This document shows, piece by piece, positions 4,923 to 10,692 of a DNA stretch of 10,692 bases (position 1 is its first letter; each line of letters begins with the position of its first letter). The translations under genes and the position numbers were made by a program. Under the pieces are notes generated by a model, which worked only from the letters and a program-made list of their open reading frames with translations, did no database searches and was not told the origin of the DNA. The DNA comes from Candidatus Auribacterota bacterium (GTDB lineage: Bacteria > Auribacterota > Tritonobacteria > UBA1439), in the NCBI GenBank assembly GCA_026391995.1, contig JAPLCY010000339.1, positions 1 to 10,692 on the forward strand, in the 5' to 3' direction.

Positions 4923-6038
4923 ATGGTTGCGAGAAAAAAGCCGCGGGTTGCGGTCATCTACGATAGTATTCACCCGCACGATTTTTATCAGGCCCACGAG
5001 CGTGAAGCGGGTGAAAGCATCTCTGTTGACGCTGAGCGTGTCCGCGATCTATTGCGCCGGCGCGGCAACGACGCCCGCTGTATCGCCTACGAGCGGAGCG
5101 CGGAGGCATTCCTACGGCGGCTTCGTGCCTTTGGCCCTGACCTTGTCTTCAATTTCTGCGAAGGGGCGATGGGCGACAGCCGCTACGAGATGAACGTGGC
5201 CGCCCTGCTCGAACTGGCCGGTGTTCCTTATACCGGTTGCGGGCCGCTTGCCCTCGGGGCTTCGCTTGACAAGGGATTCGCCAAACGGCTCTTCATCTCG
5301 GCGGGGATCCCCACACCGCGGTTTTGTGTTGTTGAGGAGCGCCTCCCCGCGTCGCTCCCCCGGGGGATGCGCTATCCGCTTTTCGTCAAGCCGATCAGGG
5401 AGGACGCGAGCCTTGGCATCGACCGGGACGCATTCATCACGAACACCCGGGCCCTCGGGAAACGCTGTGCCTGTATCAGGCGATACTACCGGCAGCCAGC
5501 GCTTGTGGAGGAGTACATTGAGGGGCGCGAGTTGAATATTTCAATTATCGGGAATCGCCGCCCGCGCGTGCTTCCCATCTCCGAAATCGACATGAGCCAA
5601 ATCCCGGCGGGGCAGCCGCGGGTGTGCGACTACAGGGCGAAGTGGATGCCGGAGAGCAGGGAGTATGTCGAGACCGTGCCGCGTTGCCCTGCACCGCTGC
5701 CGGCCGCGATGGCGCGCCGCGTGTCGGCGACGGCCCTCGCCGCGTTTACCGTGATGGGATGCCGCGGCTACGCGCGCGTCGACCTGCGGCTCTCCCTCGA
5801 TGGCATCCCCTACGTGCTCGAGGTCAATCCCAACCCCTGTATCGGGCTTGATGCGGGGATCGTGCGTTCCGCCGGATTTCCCGAAATAGCGGATACGTAT
5901 CGTAGCGCACACTTTAATGTGCGATCAGCGATCAGCAGGCGGCATGGATTAACCAGGATGATTCAGGACGCCATGCAGGGGATTTGTCGCCCGTGTATCA
6001 TCGGGCCGCGGATATGGTATAGTATGCCACCTAATTGA
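4923..6038 (+). CDS. Ddl-like ATP-grasp ligase (substrate unknown), second paralogue
   Basis: A 371-residue ATP-grasp enzyme clearly related to the other ligase in this window: both share DxVFNxxEG, IPTPxF, KP...GI, RQPxLVExYxxGRE, RVLPIxEI and AKW at matching places. Visible features here are FNFCEG (76-81), Lys156 in VKPIREDASLGI (155-166), VEEYIEGREL (195-204), CDYRAKW (235-241), and metal ligands Asp287, Glu300 and Asn302 in VDL and LEVNPNP. The serine loop reads EDAS rather than the GSS of Ddl, and the N-terminus (VAVIYDSIHPHDF) lacks GGxSxERE, so a different acceptor is likely. The last 30 residues after about 340 have no counterpart in the paralogue. GAGGGGG stands 5-6 bases before the ATG. 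aroA begins 10 bases after the stop, which implies co-transcription with the shikimate genes. Confidence 0.88.
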   Translation: MVARKKPRVAVIYDSIHPHDFYQAHEREAGESISVDAERVRDLLRRRGNDARCIAYERSAEAFLRRLRAFGPDLVFNFCEGAMGDSRYEMNVAALLELAGVPYTGCGPLALGASLDKGFAKRLFISAGIPTPRFCVVEERLPASLPRGMRYPLFVKPIREDASLGIDRDAFITNTRALGKRCACIRRYYRQPALVEEYIEGRELNISIIGNRRPRVLPISEIDMSQIPAGQPRVCDYRAKWMPESREYVETVPRCPAPLPAAMARRVSATALAAFTVMGCRGYARVDLRLSLDGIPYVLEVNPNPCIGLDAGIVRSAGFPEIADTYRSAHFNVRSAISRRHGLTRMIQDAMQGICRPCIIGPRIWYSMPPN

Positions 6039-6048
6039 GGGCACACGA

Positions 6049-7317
6049 ATGAGGTGTATCGTGAATCCAGGAGTGGTGCGCGGCTCGGTCGCCATCCCGG
6101 GATCCAAATCCCATACGATCCGCGCTGTCATAATCGCCACGCTCGCCGCGGGGCGCTCGCGGATCATTGCGCCGCTCGATTCGGCGGACACCCGCTCGGC
6201 GCTCGCCGCTGCCCGCCTTTTCGGCGCGGCGGTTGATGAGGGCGTGGAATGGCGCGTGACCGGCACGGGCGGAGCTCCCGCCGTGCCCCAGGATATTGTT
6301 GACGTCGGCAATTCAGGTACGACACTGCGCCTTGGCATGGGGATCGCGGCCCTGACGCATGGCTACTCCATATTCACCGGCGATGAACAGATCAGGCGCA
6401 GACCGGTCGGCCCGCTGCTCGAGGCGTACCGCACGCTCGGCGCCGAGGGTTTTTCCACGAGGGGGAACGAGTGTGCCCCGCTGGTGATGCGAGGCCCGCT
6501 CCGCGGGGGACGCGCCTCGATCAAGGCGGTCACCTCGCAGTTTCTCTCGAGTCTCCTGATCGCCGCTCCGCTCGCTCCTGATGACACCGAGATTGAGGTG
6601 CTCCAACTCAACGAGGCCCCGTATGTCGAGATGACCCTCAGCTGGCTCGACGCGCTCGCGATCCGTTACGAGCGCGACGACCTTAAGCGGTTCTCTATAC
6701 CCGGCGGGCAGCGCTATGCCGCTTTTGAACGCAGCATCCCGGCGGATTTCTCGTCGGCCACCTTCTTCCTTTGCGCGGCTGCGGTCACCGGGGGCGAGCT
6801 TCTGTTGCGGGGGCTGGACATGAACGATGTCCAGGGTGATAAAGCCGTTGTGGGCATGCTCCGTGCCATGGGGGCGGAGGTGTCGGCGTGTGCGGAGGGG
6901 GTCAGGATCAAGGGGGGATCTCTCAGGGGGGCTGAGTTCGATCTCAACAGCACTCCCGACGCGCTCCCGGCGCTCGCCGCGACCGCATGCTTCGCATCCG
7001 GCGAGACCAGGCTGCGCAACGTCCCTCAGGCAAGGATCAAGGAGACCGACCGGATTGCCGTGATGGCGCGTGAGCTGGCGAAGATGGGTGCCGATGTCAG
7101 TGAGCTGGAGGACGGCCTGGTTGTCAGGGGGGGCGGGCTGCGGGGCGCCGAGGTCTGCGGGCACGGCGACCACCGGGTGGTGATGGCCCTCGCCGTGGCG
7201 GGGCTGGCGGCGCGCGGAGAGACGGCGATCGACACCGCGGAGGCGATGAGCGTCACGTTCCCGGATTTTGTGGAACTGATGAAACGCTGCGGGGCGCAGA
7301 TGGAACTCAGGGAATAG
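6049..7317 (+). CDS. aroA: 3-phosphoshikimate 1-carboxyvinyltransferase (EPSP synthase)
   Basis: This cytosolic enzyme transfers the enolpyruvyl group of phosphoenolpyruvate to shikimate 3-phosphate, the sixth step of the shikimate pathway. The 422-residue length is normal. Signature residues are present: Lys20, Ser21 and Arg25 in PGSKSHTIRA, GNSGTTLRL (87-95), Arg119 in RRRPVGPL, TSQF (162-165), Asp304 in STPDALPAL, Glu332 and Arg335 in KETDRIA, and DHR (374-376). The lysine found before TFPDYF in E. coli is Val402 here, as in other divergent forms of the family. TTGAGGG stands 7 bases before the ATG, overlapping the stop region of the ATP-grasp gene. aroC follows after 17 bases. Confidence 0.97.
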   Translation: MRCIVNPGVVRGSVAIPGSKSHTIRAVIIATLAAGRSRIIAPLDSADTRSALAAARLFGAAVDEGVEWRVTGTGGAPAVPQDIVDVGNSGTTLRLGMGIAALTHGYSIFTGDEQIRRRPVGPLLEAYRTLGAEGFSTRGNECAPLVMRGPLRGGRASIKAVTSQFLSSLLIAAPLAPDDTEIEVLQLNEAPYVEMTLSWLDALAIRYERDDLKRFSIPGGQRYAAFERSIPADFSSATFFLCAAAVTGGELLLRGLDMNDVQGDKAVVGMLRAMGAEVSACAEGVRIKGGSLRGAEFDLNSTPDALPALAATACFASGETRLRNVPQARIKETDRIAVMARELAKMGADVSELEDGLVVRGGGLRGAEVCGHGDHRVVMALAVAGLAARGETAIDTAEAMSVTFPDFVELMKRCGAQMELRE

Positions 7318-7334
7318 CATACGGAGGTTGACAC

Positions 7335-8447
7335 ATGTTTGGCAACACGTTTGGCAGATTGTTCAGGGTCACGACCTGCGGCGAATCATACGGCGGGGGG
7401 CTGGCGGTCATCGCGGACGGCGTACCGGCCGGGATCAGGCTCACCAACGAGATGATCCAGGAGGAGCTCGACAAGCGGAAGCCCGGCCAGAGCGAGCTCG
7501 ACTCCCCGCGCAAGGAGGCCGACATCGCGAAGATCTTCGCGGGCATCGGCCAGGAGGGGCTCACCACCGGCGCACCGGTGGGGATCATCGTCCACAACGT
7601 GGATATGCACGCGATCCACGTGGAGCAATATCGCAAGGTGAAGCACCTCTTCAGGCCGGGACACGCCGAGTACACCTTCTTCGTAAAATACGGCGAGCAC
7701 TACGACTGGTGCGGCGCGGGACGCGCGAGCGGCCGCGAGACGGTCGGCCGGGTGGCGGGTGGCGCGGTCGCAAAGCAGGTACTGCTCCGCGAAAACATCG
7801 AGGTGCTCGCCTACGTGAAGGAGAGTTTCGGGATCAAGGCCCGTGACATGGGCTTCGACGAGGTCAAGAAGAATTACCGGAAGAACCCGCTCAATTGCCC
7901 CGATCTCGCGGCGGCCGAGAAGATGATCGCGAAGATCCTCAAGATCAAGGAGGAAGGCGACACCTGCGGCGGCGTGGTCGAGATCATCGCCCGCGGTGTG
8001 CCGGCGGGGCTCGGTGAGCCGGTGTTCGACAAGCTCTCCGCGACGATCGCCCACGGGCTCATGAGCATCGGCGCGGTGAAGGGTGTGGAGATCGGCGCGG
8101 GGTTCGGCGTCGCCCGATTGAAGGGCTCGGAGTGCAACGATCCCCCCTATATCAAGAACGGACAGATACGTTTCAGGACCAACAACGCCGGCGGCTTCCT
8201 CGGCGGGATCACGAATGGCGAGGACCTCGTCATCCGCATGGCGGTGAAGCCGACGCCCACCATCTCCATCGCCCAGGATTCGATCGACAAGAGCACGATG
8301 AAGGAGGAGAGGCTCGCCGCCATCACGCGCCGCGACGTCACCATCTGCCCGCGCATCTATCCGGTCGCCGAGGCAATGGTGCGTATCGCCGTACTCGACG
8401 CCCTTTTCATGTGGAAGGGATGGGAGGCGCTGCAGAAAAAATCGTAA
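7335..8447 (+). CDS. aroC: Chorismate synthase, with Tyr in place of the GESHG histidine
   Basis: The enzyme turns EPSP into chorismate with reduced FMN, the last step of the shikimate pathway. The 370 residues cover the family end to end: GNTFGRLFRVTT (3-14), KPGQSELDSPRKE (49-61), RPGHAEYTF (107-115), GRASGRET (129-136), GGITNGED (290-297), VKPTPTI (304-310) and PRIYPVAEAM (339-348). The second catalytic histidine is present as His110. The first, in GESHG, is Tyr19 (codon TAC 7389-7391), giving GESYG. The segment usually read as DxRGGGRSSARET is DWCGAGRASGRET. Everything else looks intact, so it is probably an active but divergent enzyme. A strong GGAGG (7323-7327) lies 7 bases before the ATG. 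Confidence 0.96.
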   Translation: MFGNTFGRLFRVTTCGESYGGGLAVIADGVPAGIRLTNEMIQEELDKRKPGQSELDSPRKEADIAKIFAGIGQEGLTTGAPVGIIVHNVDMHAIHVEQYRKVKHLFRPGHAEYTFFVKYGEHYDWCGAGRASGRETVGRVAGGAVAKQVLLRENIEVLAYVKESFGIKARDMGFDEVKKNYRKNPLNCPDLAAAEKMIAKILKIKEEGDTCGGVVEIIARGVPAGLGEPVFDKLSATIAHGLMSIGAVKGVEIGAGFGVARLKGSECNDPPYIKNGQIRFRTNNAGGFLGGITNGEDLVIRMAVKPTPTISIAQDSIDKSTMKEERLAAITRRDVTICPRIYPVAEAMVRIAVLDALFMWKGWEALQKKS

Positions 8448-8562
8448 CGGCCTGCGGGCGAATCGGTGTGGGGCGCACAGTAGTCATTTACGCCCATTAA
8501 TTCTCACGCGGTGCCTCCGTCTGATAGGCATGTAGGGGGGCTTCTTATCGTGCCTTCCGGAT
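8448..8562. other. Gap between aroC and aroE without a clear signal
   Basis: The 115 bases after aroC contain no credible gene, no strong hairpin with a T-run and no convincing promoter. A G6 run near 8535-8540 is too far from the aroE start to serve as its ribosome-binding site. aroE may still be co-transcribed with aroC, but the spacing is much wider than at the other joints of this operon. Confidence 0.5.
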
Positions 8563-9420
8563 ATGATAATGACTTCCAAATATGCTGTCATAGGCTGGCC
8601 GCTTGGCCACTCGATGTCGCCCGCCATCCACAACGCCTCGTTCCTCGCGCTGGGGATCCCGGAGCATTTCGAGGCGCGCCCCATCTCGCCCGCCGAGTTT
8701 GATCGTTTCATGCGCGCCCTCCCCGGCGGTCCGCTCAAGGGGGTCGCCGTCACCATCCCTTATAAAACCGATGTGCTGCGCTTTTGCGCCTCCCTCTCCC
8801 CGGAGGCGGTCGCGATCGGGGCCGCGAATACCCTCCGTGTCGACGGGGGGGGGATCCGGGCGTTCAATACCGACGCCGGTGCCGCCGTGCGCGTCCTTTC
8901 TGAGGCGGGGGTCCGGTTAAAAGGGAAGCGCGCGGTGGTTCTCGGGGCCGGCGGCGCTGCCAGGGCGATTTGCGTTGAGCTGTTGCGCGAGGGGGTGGAC
9001 TCGCTTGTCATTGCCAACAGGACCCTTGCGCGCGGAACGGCGCTGCGGGATGAACTCCTGCGCGTCGCTCCTCACGCGACAGTCGGCACCGTCCCTCTCA
9101 ATGGGGATGAACTTCGCGATGTGACAGGGGCGGCAGACCTGCTCGTGAACACCACCTCGGTGGGAATGTATCCGCGCGTTGAGGAGAGCCCGGTGGAACG
9201 GCCGTTGTTGCGGAAGGGATTGGCCGTCATGGACATCGTCTATAACCCGATCGAGACAACCCTGCTGAAATACGCCAGGGAGGCGGGCGCCGTCGCGATA
9301 CCGGGGACGGAGATGCTGCTCCACCAGGCGGTCGAGCAGGAACGGATCTGGCTCGGGGTGGAACCGCCGCTGGGGGTGATGCGGGAAGCGCTACTCAGCG
9401 AGCTTTCGCGAGGAGCTTGA
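8563..9420 (+). CDS. aroE: Shikimate dehydrogenase (NADP+)
   Basis: The enzyme reduces 3-dehydroshikimate to shikimate with NADPH, the fourth step of the pathway. The 285-residue protein shows GWPLGHSMSPAIHN (shikimate-binding serines), VTIPYK with the catalytic lysine at about 68, GAANTL, FNTDAGA with the paired aspartate at about 105, the nucleotide loop GAGGAARAI, NRT, LLVNTTSVGMYP, MDIVYNPIET and GTEMLLHQAVEQ. Two ATGs lie six bases apart (8563 and 8569) and neither has a strong ribosome-binding site; an in-frame TAG at 8533 bars a longer form. The 3' end overlaps the convergent PRTase-like gene by 26 bases. A G9 run (8845-8853) encodes Gly-Gly-Gly and is a possible slippage site. Confidence 0.95.
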   Translation: MIMTSKYAVIGWPLGHSMSPAIHNASFLALGIPEHFEARPISPAEFDRFMRALPGGPLKGVAVTIPYKTDVLRFCASLSPEAVAIGAANTLRVDGGGIRAFNTDAGAAVRVLSEAGVRLKGKRAVVLGAGGAARAICVELLREGVDSLVIANRTLARGTALRDELLRVAPHATVGTVPLNGDELRDVTGAADLLVNTTSVGMYPRVEESPVERPLLRKGLAVMDIVYNPIETTLLKYAREAGAVAIPGTEMLLHQAVEQERIWLGVEPPLGVMREALLSELSRGA

Positions 9421-10507
9421 GCCGCTCGTCGCAGAGTTCGATGAGTGCCCTCGGGGATTTCGCTTTCTGCGCGAAGGCCCTAGTCCAACGCCTGCGGTGC
9501 GCCGAGTAAAGACGCTTCAGGAATCCCTCGCTGACGCCCCGCCACTGTTCCCCCTTGCGGGTCTTGAACTCCCTGAAAGGCAGGGAGTACTCCTCCGCCG
9601 GCCAGCGTTCCCTGAGAGCCTCCTCGAGCGTCCATCCCTTCTCGGCCAGTGACCTGACCTCGCGCCAGTACCCCTCGAGCTTGCGCATGTAATCGGCGAT
9701 GTCGAACGCCCTGGTCCCCGCGTCGTAGATGGTGCAGCGCTCGAGCGGGTGGAACGGCGACTCGTACTGCGACAGCTCGAACTCGGGCGTCAGCAGACAG
9801 GGGTGGCGCATCAGGTCCGTCCCCTGGAGCTTGATCCGCACCCCGGTTTTCGAATCGGCGAGGTGGAACTTCCCCTCCAGGTACACCGCGCAGGTTCGCT
9901 CATACCCGGGGAAGACCCGGCTGAGCTGCTGGTGGTAGCCGCGGAGGAGCTTCTCGAGCTTGTGGCAGCCAATGGTGAAGAAGAAGATCTGCTTTATCGG
10001 GGTCCCGCTGTTCTTGGCGAGGTTGACGATGATGTCCATCCCGTTGGAGATCGTGACGCCCGTGGCGATGACGTCGGCGAAGAAGATCGTCGCGTGGGTC
10101 GGGATGAGGATCTTCCGGTACTGGTTGTCCTTGATGTACCAGCGCCCATACTGGTCCCTCTCGCGCTGGGAGGTGATAAATGACGAGGAGTGGGTGTTGA
10201 ACCCGTAGGCGCGGAACAGGGCGCGGCGCATGCCGAAATTGAGGCTGCCGCGCAGGAAATGGACGACGCCGATGGAGCGGGGGTCGAGTATGCGGATCGA
10301 GGCGGCGGGCGGGAAGCGGGTCAGCACCGCCGTCACCGCGGACTCGAGCATGTCGGTGTAACGCACGCCCGTGATCTCGGGGCGGTTGCAGATCTCGCGG
10401 CTCTCGGGCGTCGAGGCGATGTAGCGGGTGAGGCTGTCGCCGTACTCGCCTTTCAGTTCGTAGATCGCCGCGTGCCTGTTCCTTCGCGCGAGCGCGAGGT
10501 ATTCCAC
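9395..10507 (-). CDS. Phosphoribosyltransferase-like protein of unknown function
   Basis: A 370-residue protein. Residues about 70-185 look like a type I phosphoribosyltransferase fold: IGVVHFLRGSLNFGMRRALF (79-98) resembles the region before the hood, and IFFADVIATGVTISNG (141-156) matches the PRPP-binding loop, normally hydrophobic-DD-xx-TG-x-T/S. The first of the two acidic residues is Ala144 and the second is Asp145, so PRPP binding or catalysis may be altered. A C-terminal part of about 130 residues, rich in Trp, Arg and Lys, has no match I recognise. The start is GTG at 10507; AGGAG (10514-10518) lies 6 bases ahead and overlaps the upstream stop codon. The two genes form an operon. No nucleotide-salvage gene is nearby to suggest a base substrate. 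Confidence 0.72.
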   Translation of the reverse strand: MEYLALARRNRHAAIYELKGEYGDSLTRYIASTPESREICNRPEITGVRYTDMLESAVTAVLTRFPPAASIRILDPRSIGVVHFLRGSLNFGMRRALFRAYGFNTHSSSFITSQRERDQYGRWYIKDNQYRKILIPTHATIFFADVIATGVTISNGMDIIVNLAKNSGTPIKQIFFFTIGCHKLEKLLRGYHQQLSRVFPGYERTCAVYLEGKFHLADSKTGVRIKLQGTDLMRHPCLLTPEFELSQYESPFHPLERCTIYDAGTRAFDIADYMRKLEGYWREVRSLAEKGWTLEEALRERWPAEEYSLPFREFKTRKGEQWRGVSEGFLKRLYSAHRRRWTRAFAQKAKSPRALIELCDERLKLLAKAR

Positions 10508-10516
10508 GGTGCGCTC

Positions 10517-10692
10517 CTAACGCTTCCCCACCTGCTCGGGCCGCGTGACCAGCGCCGCATCCCGGGTCCGCCCGTCCTTCGTGATCTTCACGAGGGGGCT
10601 TTTCACCCACACCCGGTCGCCCCTGAAGAACTCGCCGCGCTGCGAGCCGTCGTAGATCACGAGCTCGATCGGGGGACGGCTCTTTCCGTCCG
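10517..10692 (-). CDS. C-terminal end of an unidentified gene, 5' part outside window
   Basis: The last 57 codons of a gene that begins beyond the right edge, ending in TAG (10519-10517). The visible protein includes PPIELVIYDGSQRGEFFRG, DRVWVKSPLVKITKDG and VTRPEQVGKR. It is mostly short beta-type strands with many basic residues. I do not recognise a family. Its stop is 9 bases from the GTG of the PRTase-like gene, so both are likely in one transcript. Confidence 0.6.
   Translation of the reverse strand, partial: DGKSRPPIELVIYDGSQRGEFFRGDRVWVKSPLVKITKDGRTRDAALVTRPEQVGKR

Noticed and set aside
5989..6006. GCCCG/CGGGC inverted repeat near the end of the second ATP-grasp gene as a terminator
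   Set aside because: Only 5-bp arms inside coding sequence and no T-run; aroA follows closely with its own ribosome-binding site.
6016..6026. Extended -10-like TGGTATAGT ahead of aroA as an internal promoter
   Set aside because: No fitting -35 at 16-18 bases upstream, and it is within the end of the ATP-grasp coding sequence. Possible but unsupported.
6313..7320. 335-codon minus-strand open frame inside aroA
   Set aside because: Antisense shadow of aroA; no independent motif or ribosome-binding site.

Overview
The window is a GC-rich bacterial segment (I judge roughly 60% GC or more, with two clearly AT-rich intergenic islands). It carries nine complete protein genes recognisable at family level, two probable small genes, one secreted protein of unknown function, and two genes cut by the window edges. 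I see no rRNA, tRNA, CRISPR array, insertion sequence or phage gene. Compact operons, an HTH-EIIA fusion, a DksA-like regulator and Ddl-like ATP-grasp enzymes would fit a deep-branching, perhaps PVC/Omnitrophota-like bacterium. That placement is an impression, not a result.

Region 1 (1-2940, minus strand) is one tight operon read right to left: a 59-residue ribbon-helix-helix regulator, a Ddl-like ATP-grasp ligase, a GNAT acetyltransferase and lysine 2,3-aminomutase (cut by the left edge). A near-consensus promoter (TTGACA-17-TAATAT) lies upstream, surrounded by inverted copies of GACATA. The three enzymes could make, acetylate and ligate beta-lysine. This is the best candidate here for an undescribed pathway.

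Region 2 (2960-3826, minus) is a lone gene fusing an excisionase-like helix-turn-helix to a PTS EIIA domain. Behind it is an AT-rich, roughly 140-bp imperfect palindrome that also holds its putative promoter.

Region 3 (3829-4850, minus) reads a probable 50-60 residue small protein, a DksA/TraR-type zinc-finger regulator and a secreted protein of unknown function. They appear to run from a promoter that lies back to back with the promoter of region 4.

Region 4 (4865-9420, plus) holds a second, paralogous Ddl-like ATP-grasp gene followed by aroA, aroC and aroE, which cover shikimate-pathway steps 6, 7 and 4. An 8-bp-arm inverted repeat overlaps the first promoter's -10 box. AroC has Tyr in place of the usual His of the GESHG motif.

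Region 5 (9395-10692, minus) is a convergent operon holding the end of an unidentified gene and a 370-residue protein with a phosphoribosyltransferase-like loop. Its 3' end overlaps aroE by 26 bp.
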